Of a stretch of DNA of 64,000 nt, positions 38,405-47,984 are shown piece by piece. The notes under the pieces were generated by a model, which had not been told where the DNA came from, made no database searches, and saw nothing but the letters and a program-made list of their open reading frames with translations. The DNA is from Acinetobacter kyonggiensis (lineage in GTDB: Bacteria > Pseudomonadota > Gammaproteobacteria > Pseudomonadales > Moraxellaceae), in contig NZ_FNPK01000003.1 of assembly GCF_900107285.1 (NCBI RefSeq), positions 186,001 through 250,000 of the forward strand, read 5' to 3'. Numbering within the stretch: position 1 is the stretch's first letter; the number at the start of each line of letters is the position of its first letter. The position numbers and the translations under genes were made by a program.

Positions 38405-38518
38405 TTACGAACCAAAGTTACGTTCTTTACGAGATTCCAAACAAATTTCGATTAAAGACCATACAACCACCAACATAAATAGCCCAAAAGCCAATAGAAA
38501 AGTTGAAAAATACATCAT
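38405..38518 (-). CDS. 37-residue single-pass membrane protein
   Basis: The frame reads MMYFSTFLLAFGLFMLVVVW and continues SLIEICLESRKERNFGS. One membrane segment covers residues 3-25, followed by a charged cytoplasmic tail with KERN. The ATG at 38518 has GAGGA 10 bases upstream; an ATG at 38527 would add MKR but lies directly on that site. Size, hydrophobic profile and a good ribosome site support a real small membrane protein. No family is recognised. Confidence 0.65.
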   Translation of the reverse strand: MMYFSTFLLAFGLFMLVVVWSLIEICLESRKERNFGS

Positions 38519-38830
38519 TCTTTTCATTCCTCATTAAACATATGCCAAAGTTGAACAATTTGTTCAAAAGCTCTTATCTTCGACAAAAGTCTAATAGGTA
38601 TTTTTTGATCTGGATAGTCATTTTCAATCAAAATTAAGTCTTAATTTATATCATCTTATTTATTTTAAATATCAATTAATGCCCATTTATATATAAAAAC
38701 AATTAGTCTCGCCATTTTCCAAACATATCTAGACAAATGTATTTATTTGTCATTTTAAGCTTATATGCTCTTGACTCTAAATCAGAACAAGCAGAAATTA
38801 GCCCACTTTCATATTGCCTAATTTCCTTCT
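38519..38830. other. Divergent intergenic region, no feature recognised
   Basis: About 310 AT-rich bases that should hold the promoters of the small membrane protein and the acyltransferase. No palindrome or repeat stands out. Confidence 0.35.
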
Positions 38831-39394
38831 ATGTTAAAAAAATTTATTGGTGAATCTGCATTTAAAATTGCGGGATGGAACTATCATATAGAACCAGATG
38901 TACTTGAAAACAAACAAGTGATCGTTGGCTTTGAACATACATCTATGTTGGATGCAGTGCTTTCTCTGGCTCTGTTCCAAATTTTTGATATGAAAATTCA
39001 TACCCTAATTAAAAAAGAATTATTTAAAGGGCCAATGAAACCATTATTAAAAGCACTGGGAGGAATTGCAGTCGATCGTAAATCCAATCAAGATATTGTT
39101 TCGCTTATGGTTGAGCATTTTCAACAAAATGAAAAATTCAACTTGGTGATTGCCCCAGAAGCCACACGTGCAAAGCCTGGTGAAGCGCGACGTCCAATTC
39201 GTACAGGATTTTGGCATATTGCTAAAGCAGCAAATGTCCCTATTGTTTTAATGTATGCCAATTCAAAAACTAAACAAGGTGGAATTTTAGGGAAAATATA
39301 CCCAACAGAGATTAACCATGACTTAGCACTGTTAAAACAACTTTATAAAGATAAGGTCGATTTGGATATTATTATTCCTGAAGCTAAAAACTAA
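38831..39394 (+). CDS. PlsC-like 1-acylglycerol-3-phosphate acyltransferase family protein
   Basis: 187 residues, shorter than PlsC (about 240). The acyltransferase motif HTSMLD (H-x4-D) is at residues 36-41, followed by KKELFKGPMKPLLKALGGIAVDR and the EATR motif in IAPEATRAKPGEARRPIRTGF. It probably transfers a fatty acyl group at the membrane, possibly to a lipid other than phosphatidate. There is no clear membrane helix. A weak ribosome site precedes the ATG. It is 113 bases upstream of yebC. Confidence 0.85.
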   Translation: MLKKFIGESAFKIAGWNYHIEPDVLENKQVIVGFEHTSMLDAVLSLALFQIFDMKIHTLIKKELFKGPMKPLLKALGGIAVDRKSNQDIVSLMVEHFQQNEKFNLVIAPEATRAKPGEARRPIRTGFWHIAKAANVPIVLMYANSKTKQGGILGKIYPTEINHDLALLKQLYKDKVDLDIIIPEAKN

Positions 39395-39507
39395 GTTCTA
39401 TTTGTTTAAAAACTCAAAAGCTAGCCCTTTCTAAGAAAAAAGGGCTTATGGTAGAATTTAACACATTCGATTAGGCATACAGCCAATCTACAAGGAGCAT
39501 ATTTCGC

Positions 39508-40257
39508 ATGGCGGGTCATTCCAAGTGGGCTAACATTAAGCATCGTAAAGCAAAACAAGATGCTAGCCGTGGTAAAGTTTTTACCAAATATATTCGTGAA
39601 TTAACCACAGCTGCAAAGCTCGGTGGTCCCGATGCAGCAAGTAACCCGCGTCTTCGTGCTGTAGTTGAAAAAGCATTATCTGTAAATATGACACGTGATG
39701 TGATTAACCGTGCCATTCAACGTGGTGCGGGTGGTGAAGATAATGACGATTTAAAAGAAGTTACTTACGAAGGTTATGGCGTTGGTGGTGTTGCCGTTAT
39801 TGTTGAAACAATGACTGATAACTTAAACCGTACTGTACCTGATGTACGTCACTGTTTTTCCAAAACCAATGGTAATTTGGGTACAGCAGGTTCGGTTGCA
39901 TATCTCTTTACGAAACGTGGTGAAATTACTTTTGAAGATGTTTCTTTAGAAGATAAAATCATGGACGTGGCTTTAGAAGCTGGCGCTGAAGACATTGAAG
40001 TCAGTGAAGATGAAATCTTAGTTATCACCACACCTGAAAGCTTCGGTGATGTTCAAGATGCCTTAACTGCCGCAGGATTGAAATCTGATAATGCTGAAGT
40101 GGTGATGAACCCATCAACCAAAGCTGAAATTACAGACATTGATCAAGCAAAAATGATTTTAAAAATGATTGATATGTTTGAAGACCTTGATGATGTTCAG
40201 AACGTGTATACCAATGTTGAATTCTCAGATGAAGTTTTAGAACAATTGGATGCTTAA
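39508..40257 (+). CDS. yebC: YebC/PmpR-family protein
   Basis: 249 residues, standard length. It begins [23 protein letters not shown] and has [31 protein letters not shown], both hallmarks. The family was annotated as DNA-binding regulators; newer work links YebC-type proteins to translation of proline-rich stretches. In many proteobacteria it lies before ruvC, but here ruvC is 7 kb away. CAAGGAGCA lies before the ATG. A terminator follows. Confidence 0.95.
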   Translation: MAGHSKWANIKHRKAKQDASRGKVFTKYIRELTTAAKLGGPDAASNPRLRAVVEKALSVNMTRDVINRAIQRGAGGEDNDDLKEVTYEGYGVGGVAVIVETMTDNLNRTVPDVRHCFSKTNGNLGTAGSVAYLFTKRGEITFEDVSLEDKIMDVALEAGAEDIEVSEDEILVITTPESFGDVQDALTAAGLKSDNAEVVMNPSTKAEITDIDQAKMILKMIDMFEDLDDVQNVYTNVEFSDEVLEQLDA

Positions 40258-40284
40258 TCTAATCAGTTGGCTTTAAATCTGTGA

Positions 40285-40316
40285 TAAAAAAACGCACATA
40301 TTCGTGCGTTTTTTTA
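40285..40316 (+). terminator. Terminator after yebC
   Basis: AACGCAC-ATATTC-GTGCGTT flanked by long A and T runs. Confidence 0.92.
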
Positions 40317-40341
40317 TATGTTTTATGAAAGCTTATGCTTT

Positions 40342-40641
40342 TTATAAAGGTGCCTTAATCATATACACATGCACAAACAACACCAACGCACCTGTCAATA
40401 GCAGACAAAAAAACCAGAGAATACATGCCAATATCATTCGCAATACCCATTTTTTGTAAATCGAAAAATGCTTAAATAAAGGTATTGTTCCCCATAACCA
40501 AAAAATATATTGAGAAATCAGCAACAAATAATCAAAACAACGATGTGATGACTGTTGTCCTAATTGAACATAAATGAAATCTACTATGAGCCAAATCAGT
40601 ATGCTGATTAAGCCCATATAAACAAAGCGGCTAAGCTGCAC
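40342..40641 (-). CDS. Small hypothetical membrane protein
   Basis: 99 residues with three hydrophobic segments: about residues 8-26 (YMGLISILIWLIVDFIYV), 38-58 (LLLISQYIFWLWGTIPLF) and 67-93 (LRMILACILWFFCLLLTGAL). No family is recognised. It follows the Lrp-type regulator on the same strand by 19 bases and is probably co-transcribed with it. It is convergent with yebC. Confidence 0.65.
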   Translation of the reverse strand: MQLSRFVYMGLISILIWLIVDFIYVQLGQQSSHRCFDYLLLISQYIFWLWGTIPLFKHFSIYKKWVLRMILACILWFFCLLLTGALVLFVHVYMIKAPL

Positions 40642-40660
40642 TGTCCCAAACCATTAAACT

Positions 40661-41134
40661 TTATAGCTTGCTGAGCAAACCACTACAGTTAAAAACATTA
40701 TATTCTTTAATCACAAAACTAGAATGTAGTGCTACAACGTGTTCAATTTTACCAATACGTTTGAGTAAAATTTCACTGTAATTTTCCATATCACGCGCAA
40801 TCACTTCCACAATAAAATCCGCAGATTGTCCTGTCACCAAAAATGCGTTAATCACTTCTGGAATATTTTCCAACTCTTCCAAGAACTTGGCAAAAGTATC
40901 TGTATCATGCCGACTTAAGGAAACCTGTAATAGGACATGCAGGCTAAAACCTAGCTTTTTATAATTTAAATCACGCTTTAATCCAGAGATGATATTATTT
41001 TCAATCAAATGCTTAATGCGACGATGCACCGAACTTACAGAAAGATTAATGCGTTCAGAAAGCTCATTTAGATTAAGATCTTCATTGGTTAAAATTTCAA
41101 GAATTTGTTTATCAAAACGATCCAGTTCCATCAT
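40661..41134 (-). CDS. Lrp/AsnC-family transcriptional regulator
   Basis: 157 residues from the ATG at 41134, chosen because GGAGC lies four bases upstream. The HTH is at about residues 18-45 (NLNELSERINLSVSSVHRRIKHLIE), and the C-terminal RAM ligand-binding domain has VLLQVSLSRHDTDTFAKFLEEL and VTGQSADFIVEVIARDMENYSEIL. It probably senses an amino acid; the target is unknown. It is followed by the small membrane protein. Confidence 0.92.
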   Translation of the reverse strand: MMELDRFDKQILEILTNEDLNLNELSERINLSVSSVHRRIKHLIENNIISGLKRDLNYKKLGFSLHVLLQVSLSRHDTDTFAKFLEELENIPEVINAFLVTGQSADFIVEVIARDMENYSEILLKRIGKIEHVVALHSSFVIKEYNVFNCSGLLSKL

Positions 41135-41274
41135 AAGCTCCACGATGTTTATATGTTTGAGATAATGCAAACGATGTCTTTAGAAATATTTTCAACATAA
41201 TTTTTAGGAAAAATAAACACCTACTCCCTTCTCTCGACTACAAGTGAGAAATTAAGGTATTTTATTTTACAATA

Positions 41275-42039
41275 TTAAACGCCACGCCAGTCGACACGGG
41301 CATTACGCTCCGTTTGATAAATACGCAAGACATATTGCCCTAAAGGTAAGTTGGTCAAAAAAGCCTTATATTGCATGAACTCATCGGATAGATTTTCACC
41401 ACGTTCTTTTTCCCACGGCGTACCTGCAATTTCTAACAACGGCGCAAGCATTGAACACACTGCAATATCTGCCAAACCGAGGCGCTCGCCAACAAAATAA
41501 CGCCCATGATTTTCAATAAGACGCTGATTTAAAATATCAACTAAAATATCCATGCGTTGTTTTGATTCAGCCACTTTATCCGAATTAAGTTGATAGCCTC
41601 TTGAGAGTATTGCCTTCATAATCGGTTTTGAATATTTTTCAAACTGACGTAAATAGCCTTTTTCCCCAATCATAATATCAAGCGATTCTGCACTTTCAGT
41701 TAAAGTATGCGCTAACCCCCAACGTCGAACATGCATGCCAAGCTCTGCCGCTTGCTCATTAATTTCTAGCGCTAAATCACGCTGTTGTACATCAGAACGG
41801 AGTAAAGAATGTTCTGGATAAACCTCATCTAAATACAATGCAATTTTGGTCGAATCTGCAATCCAATGGTCTTGGTCACGTAAAATAGGTAAGCGATTTT
41901 GCCCTGTTTTTAATTGCGCAAATGCGCGATGCACACCAGGGATCAAATTATGTGCAACATAGTCTAACTCTTTATGATCGAGCAACCAGCGAGCTTTCTC
42001 ACAAAAATGAGATAAAGGAAACTGGTATAAAGTTCGCAT
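41275..42039 (-). CDS. Glutathione S-transferase-family protein
   Basis: 254 residues. The N-terminal thioredoxin-like domain starts MRTLYQFPLSHFCEKARWLLDH, where SHFCEKARW is the glutathione-site helix with a Cys rather than Ser, and has NRLPILRDQDHWIADSTKIALYL (the cis-Pro and Glu/Asp-Ser motif). The C-terminal helical domain has GERLGLADIAVCSMLAPL. Substrate unknown. It is divergent from the sulfur operon and may be regulated separately. Confidence 0.88.
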   Translation of the reverse strand: MRTLYQFPLSHFCEKARWLLDHKELDYVAHNLIPGVHRAFAQLKTGQNRLPILRDQDHWIADSTKIALYLDEVYPEHSLLRSDVQQRDLALEINEQAAELGMHVRRWGLAHTLTESAESLDIMIGEKGYLRQFEKYSKPIMKAILSRGYQLNSDKVAESKQRMDILVDILNQRLIENHGRYFVGERLGLADIAVCSMLAPLLEIAGTPWEKERGENLSDEFMQYKAFLTNLPLGQYVLRIYQTERNARVDWRGV

Positions 42040-42420
42040 AAATTCTCCGCAATTTATTTTTTAGTTCTGGTCATCAATATAACCATCAACATTCATCGAA
42101 TACTTTAGTCACCCTACCTTAGAAATACAATGTACTTTTCTGCAAAAATAGATGCATACAACTCCATGCTATATCATTTATTTTTATACCTTTTTTTCTT
42201 TTCATTATCATCAAAGTAGATAAACCGATTAATTAAAACTCAAGCAAAAACTATTGTAAGACAAAATAATGTTGGTTTTTAAACACTTAGCATAGTTGAA
42301 TTTATTCAAAATCTAGCACTTTATCTCTTAAACATCATTTTTCATAAGCTTTGCAAAAGCAATTGCTTAATTTTAAATTCAATTGGCTGTAGCGTTTTGA
42401 TATCTATTTAAGGTGTCATT
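42040..42420. other. Divergent promoter region of the sulfur operon
   Basis: About 380 AT-rich bases between the GST gene and the first SfnB gene. I looked for a sigma-54 promoter: TTGGCTGTAGCG at 42383 does not have GC at the right spacing. No clear CysB-type site could be read by eye. Confidence 0.4.
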
Positions 42421-43623
42421 ATGTCTCATTTAATTTCTGACAATGTTCATGTGGTTGAAAATGACCAAGGTGCGATTAATGCAGCGTATCAAGTTGCAGA
42501 TTTTGCTCTAGAAGGTCGTAATGAACGTGATCAAAAACGTCTATTGCCTTTTGCTGAAATTGATTTATTCAGTGCAAAGGGTTTGGGTGGAATTCGTATT
42601 CCAGAAAAATTTGGCGGTGCTTTTGTCTCTAATAAAACTTTGGCGCATGTTTTTCGTATTTTGAATAAAGCCGATTCAAGTGTTGGGCAAATTCCACAAA
42701 ATCAAATTGCTCTGCTGAATATGATCAATATTATGGGTACAGAACAACAAAAGACATTTATTTTTAATGAAATTTTACAAGGCAAACGTTTAGCCAATGG
42801 TGGCCCAGAACGCCACACCAAAGATACCAAAACCCTAAACACAACGTTAACAATCGAAAATAATCGTTACTTTGTTGATGGTGAAAAGTTCTACTCCACA
42901 GGCAGCAGTTTTGCCCATTGGTTGGCGATTAAAGCCATTCATCCCGAAGGTCATGTGGTTCTGACTATTATTAATCGTCAGGCAACAGGCGTTGAAATCA
43001 TTGATAACTGGAATGGTTTTGGTCAACGTACAACATCAAGCGGCACAGTCAAACTGAATCAGGTCGAAATTGATCCATTCTTAATTTTTGATGAACGTCT
43101 ACTTGGTAATACAGCAAATTATCGTGGTGCCTATTCGCAACTATTGCAAGTTGCTATTGATGTCGGCATTGCTGAAGCAGCTTTTGCCGAGACCTTAACG
43201 GCTGTACAAAAAGCACGCCCTATTGTGGATGCCCATGTCGAAAAAGCCAGTTTTGAGCATTACACCTTACAAGAAGTGGGTAAGTCCAACGTATTACTGG
43301 ATGCTGCTATTTTATTACTCGATAAAGCCGCTGAATATTTAGATGAACTAGATGCACTCGATGAAGTCACGGATGAACAAGCAGCTCAAGCATCCATTTT
43401 AGTTGCAGAAGCAAAAATTTATGCCAATGATGCCGCCCTTCATATTTCAGAAAAACTTTTAGAGCTGGGTGGCAGCCGTTCAAGTTTAAGTCAGCATAAT
43501 TTAGATCAGCATTGGCGCAATGCCCGTGTACATACCTTGCACGATCCTGTGCGTTGGAAATTACATGCCTTAGGGGACTATTACCTGAATCACACCTTCC
43601 CTGCACGTCACGCTTGGATTTAA
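42421..43623 (+). CDS. SfnB-family sulfur acquisition oxidoreductase (first copy)
   Basis: 400 residues, acyl-CoA dehydrogenase fold like DszC and SfnB. GGIRIPEKFGGAFVS and SSVGQIPQNQIALLN are in the N-terminal part, FYSTGSSFAHWLAIKAI and NWNGFGQRTTSSGTVKLNQVEI in the beta domain, and ARVHTLHDPVRWKLHALGDYYLNH at the end. Members use reduced flavin and oxygen on organosulfur compounds during sulfur starvation. It is first in a seven-gene run, with the second copy 10 bases downstream. The frame and termini are complete. Confidence 0.9.
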   Translation: MSHLISDNVHVVENDQGAINAAYQVADFALEGRNERDQKRLLPFAEIDLFSAKGLGGIRIPEKFGGAFVSNKTLAHVFRILNKADSSVGQIPQNQIALLNMINIMGTEQQKTFIFNEILQGKRLANGGPERHTKDTKTLNTTLTIENNRYFVDGEKFYSTGSSFAHWLAIKAIHPEGHVVLTIINRQATGVEIIDNWNGFGQRTTSSGTVKLNQVEIDPFLIFDERLLGNTANYRGAYSQLLQVAIDVGIAEAAFAETLTAVQKARPIVDAHVEKASFEHYTLQEVGKSNVLLDAAILLLDKAAEYLDELDALDEVTDEQAAQASILVAEAKIYANDAALHISEKLLELGGSRSSLSQHNLDQHWRNARVHTLHDPVRWKLHALGDYYLNHTFPARHAWI

Positions 43624-43633
43624 GGATAAAAAC

Positions 43634-44857
43634 ATGACTTCATATCAAAAACTCTCCCCATCAAAAGATCAATCATTGGCTCAGGCGCATATTATTCAAT
43701 CCGATGCTGAAGCTTTGGACATTGCACACGCTTTAGCAGAACAGTTTAAAGGCAATGCTGTACAACGCGATGCACAGCGCATTTTACCTTTTCAAGAAAT
43801 TGAAGTATACAGCCAGTCTGGCTTATGGGCGATTACTGTGCCGAAGCAATACGGTGGTGCAGAAGTTTCCAGCCTTACGGTTGCCAAAATTATTGCCTTA
43901 ATGAGTGGTGTCGATGGTTCAATTGGTCAGATTCCACAAAATCATTTTTATGCTTTGGAAGTGCTCAGAAATACCGGCACAGAACAACAGAAGCAAAAAC
44001 TCTATGCCGAAGTTTTAAAAGGGGCTCGTTTTGGTAATGCCTTAGCAGAATTTAAAACCAAAAATGCAACGCAAAAGCAAACCGCAATCACTCCAACCGA
44101 ACATGGCTTTGTGGTCAATGGGGAAAAGTTTTATTGCACAGGCAGTTTGTTTGCACATCGTATTCCAACCTTAGTCAAAGATTATGAAAATCGTGAATTT
44201 TTAGCCTTTATTGCACGTGAAAGTGAAGGTCTAGAATTGATTGATGACTGGTCTGGTTTCGGACAACGCACCACAGGTAGCGGCACGGTCAAATTCAATA
44301 ATGTTCAGGTTGCAGCAGAAGACATTATTCCCTTTGATAGCGCCTTTAGCCAAGCCACTTTGGTCGGCCCATTTGCACAAATTATGCATGCAGCCATTGA
44401 AACGGGTATTGCTCGTGCGGCTTTTGAAGAAACCCTGCATCGTGTCCGTCAAGCACGCCCGTGGATTGATTCGGGTGTTGACCAAGCCACGGCTGATCCA
44501 CTCACCCTATTTGAACTAGGTCGCATTGTTGCCGATGTCCGTGCCAGTGAAGTGTTATTAAAACAAGCGGCACGTTCGATTGATGCTGCAAAACCACAGC
44601 CCACTGCTGCAAATATTGCCAAAGCCTCGTTAGATGTGGCAAAGGTACGTGCCCACAGTACCGAAACAGCATTAAAAGCATCATCTAAGTTAATTGAACT
44701 GGCAGGCAGTCGTGGCAGCCAACGTGAAGATGGGCTGGATCGTTTCTGGCGCAATGCGCGTGTACACACGTTGCATGATGCATCTCGTTGGAAATACTAT
44801 TTCATCGCAAACCATCTATTAAACGGTGTATTGCCACCACGTCGAGGAACATTGTAA
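43634..44857 (+). CDS. SfnB-family sulfur acquisition oxidoreductase (second copy)
   Basis: 407 residues, a paralogue of the preceding gene with the same landmarks: GLWAITVPKQYGGAEVS, GSIGQIPQNHFYALE, FYCTGSLFAHRIPTLVK, DWSGFGQRTTGSGTVKFNNV and ARVHTLHDASRWKYY. The shared C-terminal VHTLHD and GFGQRTT motifs suggest a tandem duplication that has since diverged. The stop codon overlaps the start of the LLM gene (TAATG). Whether the two form a heteromer or have separate substrates cannot be told. Confidence 0.9.
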   Translation: MTSYQKLSPSKDQSLAQAHIIQSDAEALDIAHALAEQFKGNAVQRDAQRILPFQEIEVYSQSGLWAITVPKQYGGAEVSSLTVAKIIALMSGVDGSIGQIPQNHFYALEVLRNTGTEQQKQKLYAEVLKGARFGNALAEFKTKNATQKQTAITPTEHGFVVNGEKFYCTGSLFAHRIPTLVKDYENREFLAFIARESEGLELIDDWSGFGQRTTGSGTVKFNNVQVAAEDIIPFDSAFSQATLVGPFAQIMHAAIETGIARAAFEETLHRVRQARPWIDSGVDQATADPLTLFELGRIVADVRASEVLLKQAARSIDAAKPQPTAANIAKASLDVAKVRAHSTETALKASSKLIELAGSRGSQREDGLDRFWRNARVHTLHDASRWKYYFIANHLLNGVLPPRRGTL

Positions 44858-46281
44858 TGACCAATTCCTCAACCTCAAATACGCCCAAAAAAATCTTGCT
44901 CAATGCGTTTGATATGAACAGCGTCGGTCATATTAATCATGGTTTATGGACGCATCCACGTGATGAATCTCATCGTTTTAATGAACTGAGCTATTGGACT
45001 GATTTAGCGCAAACCTTAGAAAAAGGTTTGTTTGATGGCTTATTTATTGCTGACATTACCGGTGTTTATGATGTCTACCAAAATGGCATTGATCTCACTT
45101 TAAAAGAATCCATTCAACTGCCTAGTCATGATCCAACCACATTGGTTTCAGCGATGGCAGCAGTCACACAAAACTTAGGTTTTGGCATAACCGTTAACTT
45201 AAGTTATGAATCGCCTTATCAGTTTGCCCGCCGCTTCGCCAGTCTGGATCATTTAACTCAAGGGCGAATTGGCTGGAATATTGTCACTGGATATTTGGAC
45301 AGTGCGGAACGACTGATTGGACAAAAAGGTTTAAAAGACCATGACCTTCGCTATGCACAAGCCGAAGAGTTTCTGGAACTTTGCTATAAATTTTGGGAAG
45401 GTTCTTGGGAAAATGATGCCGTTTTAAAAGACAAAAAACAGCGTATTTTTACTGATCCATCCAAAGTGCATCAGGTACAGCACCAAGGGCAGTTTTACCA
45501 AAGCCAAGGGGTGTTTCAAGTTTCACCGTCGAGTCAGCGGACACCGGTGTTATTTCAAGCTGGTGCATCACCACGTGGTTTAACCTTTGCCACACAACAT
45601 GCAGAAGGTCTATTTATTGGCGGTGATCGACCAGAGAAAATTAAACAACAGGTCGATCAAATTCGCAATCAGGCCACTGCACAAGGTCGCAATGCTGAAG
45701 CCGTTAAAATTTTTGTTGGCATTACCGTGGTGACTGCCGAAACGGATGAACTGGCACAGCAAAAACTGGATGAATATATTCGCTATGCCAGTCCTGAAGC
45801 AGGTCTGGCGCACTTTTCTAGCTCAGTGGGTATGGATCTGTCTCAATTTGCAGATAATGAAACCATTCCCTATCAGCAGACCAACAGTATCGCGTCAGTC
45901 AATAACAAGTTTAAAGAACAAAGTATCAGTAAAAATGATTTAAAAGCGCAGCATGTATTGGGTGGACGCTATCCACTGATTGTCGGTAGTGGCGCGACTG
46001 TGGCTGAAAAACTGATTCAGTTGATGGATGACACAGGCATTGATGGTTTTAATTTGACCCGTACCGTTGCCCCTGAGTCACATCATGATTTTATCCAGTG
46101 GGTAATTCCACAACTGCAACAACGTGGGCGATATAAAACTGCATATGAAAATGGCAGTTTAAGGCACAAACTTTTTCAGCAAGGTGACCGATTGTCTGCT
46201 TCACATCCTGTTCAACAATTTCGATGTCAAAGCACCGCCTCAACTTCGAACTCCAACTTAAATCAAAAACAAAGCGCATAA
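44857..46281 (+). CDS. LLM-class flavin-dependent monooxygenase (NtaA/SnaA/DszA type)
   Basis: 474 residues from the ATG at 44857, which overlaps the upstream stop. ILLNAFDMNSVGHINHGLWTHPRDES is the usual start of this subfamily; RIGWNIVTGYLDSAERLIG, FQVSPSSQRTPVLFQAGASPRG and ADITGVYDVYQ are conserved. It uses FMNH2 and oxygen to cleave C-S or C-N bonds in organosulfur compounds or chelates. No flavin reductase gene is present in the cluster, so reduced flavin must come from elsewhere. A longer in-frame start lies inside the preceding gene and is rejected. Confidence 0.9.
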   Translation: MTNSSTSNTPKKILLNAFDMNSVGHINHGLWTHPRDESHRFNELSYWTDLAQTLEKGLFDGLFIADITGVYDVYQNGIDLTLKESIQLPSHDPTTLVSAMAAVTQNLGFGITVNLSYESPYQFARRFASLDHLTQGRIGWNIVTGYLDSAERLIGQKGLKDHDLRYAQAEEFLELCYKFWEGSWENDAVLKDKKQRIFTDPSKVHQVQHQGQFYQSQGVFQVSPSSQRTPVLFQAGASPRGLTFATQHAEGLFIGGDRPEKIKQQVDQIRNQATAQGRNAEAVKIFVGITVVTAETDELAQQKLDEYIRYASPEAGLAHFSSSVGMDLSQFADNETIPYQQTNSIASVNNKFKEQSISKNDLKAQHVLGGRYPLIVGSGATVAEKLIQLMDDTGIDGFNLTRTVAPESHHDFIQWVIPQLQQRGRYKTAYENGSLRHKLFQQGDRLSASHPVQQFRCQSTASTSNSNLNQKQSA

Positions 46282-46296
46282 ATTTTGAGGTGCAGC

Positions 46297-47127
46297 ATGG
46301 CACAAACAGCAAAAACCAAATTCATCCTTATTGGGGTGATTGTTGCCGCAGTCATTATTGGACTGGTGGTGTGGAATCAACAACAAAAATCGGGTTCAGA
46401 TGAACTGGTGATTGGCATTAGTCCATCGTTTGCCAAACCATTACAAGTCGCAGTAAATGAAGCCAAACAACAAGGTTTGAATGTCAAACTGGTCGAGTTC
46501 TCTGACTGGAACACACCCAATATCACCTTAAATCATGGTGATATTGATGCCAATTTTTTTCAGCATCAACCCTTTTTAAGCAATGCTTTAAAAGAAACTG
46601 GCTTTAAACTCAAAAGCTTTGCTGCCGGTGCTGCCACGCATGTTGGCTTATATTCTAAAAAATATAAAAGCTTTGATCAGCTGCCACAAAATGCCACCGT
46701 TGCCATTCCTAACGATCCTGTTAATCAAGGTCGGGCATTATTACTTTTGCAACAAGCCAAACTCATCACTTTAAAAAATCCTGAAAATCATTTATCAAAT
46801 GTATCGGACATTGCAAGCAACCCTAAAAATCTACAATTTGTTGAAGTAGAAGGTCCTCAAACAGCTCGTGCGATTGACGATGTCGATCTGGCTTTTGGCT
46901 ATCCACATTACTTACGTCTGGCTAAAACTGCCGATCCTGAAAGTGCCTTATTGTTCGATGAAAACACCAATAATCGCTATGCCATTCTGTTTGTGGTGCG
47001 TGAAGACTATCAGGACAAAGATGACAAATTGAAAAAATTCGTCAGCATTTATCAAAATTCAGCTCAAGTGAAGCAAGCTTTGAATGAAGATTTTGGTGCC
47101 AAACTCTGGTTTCCAGGCTGGAAATAA
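46297..47127 (+). CDS. MetQ-like ABC transporter substrate-binding protein (first copy)
   Basis: 276 residues from the ATG at 46297, which follows GAGGTG. An N-terminal hydrophobic segment (FILIGVIVAAVIIGLVVW) lacks a lipobox Cys, so it looks like a membrane anchor rather than the lipoprotein signal typical of MetQ. The NlpA/MetQ core has ISPSFAKPLQVAVNEAK, VEFSDWNTPNITLNHGDIDANFFQHQPFL and AIPNDPVNQGRALLLLQQAKLI. It delivers a sulfur compound to the MetNI-type transporter encoded downstream. The substrate is more likely an organosulfur compound than methionine, given the operon. Confidence 0.9.
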   Translation: MAQTAKTKFILIGVIVAAVIIGLVVWNQQQKSGSDELVIGISPSFAKPLQVAVNEAKQQGLNVKLVEFSDWNTPNITLNHGDIDANFFQHQPFLSNALKETGFKLKSFAAGAATHVGLYSKKYKSFDQLPQNATVAIPNDPVNQGRALLLLQQAKLITLKNPENHLSNVSDIASNPKNLQFVEVEGPQTARAIDDVDLAFGYPHYLRLAKTADPESALLFDENTNNRYAILFVVREDYQDKDDKLKKFVSIYQNSAQVKQALNEDFGAKLWFPGWK

Positions 47128-47136
47128 GGAATGATT

Positions 47137-47973
47137 ATGTCTATTTCCACCTTCAAAAATCTTAAAATTTGGCTGATTGCACTCAGTGTTATTCTTGTCA
47201 TCGCAGGTCTTTCAATTTATCGCTATAGCAACAATCAAAGCCAGCAAGACGTTCTAAAAATTGGTATTAGCCCACCCTATGCCGAACTGTTAAGAAGTGT
47301 TGCTGACGAAGTCAAAGCGCAAGGCATTCATGTCGAACTGATTGAGTTTTCAGACTGGCAAGCCCCCAATGTTGCGGTTCAAAATGGCGATATTGATGCC
47401 AACTTTTTTCAGCAAAGTGTGTTCTTGGCCAATGCCGTACGTGAAACAGGGTATAACTTACACGCCTTTGCCAAAGGTTCAGGCAGTCATGTTGGCTTAT
47501 ATTCGAAAAAATATCAGTCGCTTGATCAAATCCCCAATCAAGCCAAAGTGGTCGTGCCGAATGATCCTGTGAACTTATCACGTGGCTTAACGCTATTGGC
47601 TCGTGCAGGCTTGCTCTCGGTAAAAGATGTCAACAATGAATTAACTACACTGCAAGACATCACCAGCAACCCAAAACAACTCAAATTAATTGAAGTTGAA
47701 GGCCCACAAACAGCACATGCCTATAACGAAGCAGACTTGATTATGGGCTTTCCACATTACTTAAAAATGGCAAAAGTCGCTGACCCAAATTCAGCACTTT
47801 TTATTGACCCAGTGGATAAAAAATACGCCATTTTATTTGTAACGCGTAAAGACTACCAAGATGAAAACCAAAAGCTGGCCGTATTTGTAAAAACTTTCCA
47901 AAACTCAGCCAAAGTTCGTGAAATTTTGAATAAAGATTTTGGACAAAGCATGTGGTTTGAAGGCTGGAAATAA
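47137..47973 (+). CDS. MetQ-like ABC transporter substrate-binding protein (second copy)
   Basis: 278 residues from the ATG at 47137 (a second ATG two codons earlier lies on the ribosome site AAGGA). It is paralogous to the preceding gene: VELIEFSDWQAPNVAVQNGDIDANFFQQSVFL and VVPNDPVNLSRGLTLLARAGLL. The N-terminal segment (IWLIALSVILVIAGLSIY) again has no lipobox Cys. Two binding proteins feeding one permease suggests broadened substrate range. The order Q-Q-N-I is compact, with 9 and 11 base gaps. Confidence 0.9.
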   Translation: MSISTFKNLKIWLIALSVILVIAGLSIYRYSNNQSQQDVLKIGISPPYAELLRSVADEVKAQGIHVELIEFSDWQAPNVAVQNGDIDANFFQQSVFLANAVRETGYNLHAFAKGSGSHVGLYSKKYQSLDQIPNQAKVVVPNDPVNLSRGLTLLARAGLLSVKDVNNELTTLQDITSNPKQLKLIEVEGPQTAHAYNEADLIMGFPHYLKMAKVADPNSALFIDPVDKKYAILFVTRKDYQDENQKLAVFVKTFQNSAKVREILNKDFGQSMWFEGWK

Positions 47974-47984
47974 GGAGAACAACA

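Noticed and set aside
42370..42405. Sigma-54 promoter before the first SfnB gene
   Set aside because: TTGGC is present but the GC element is not at the required spacing.
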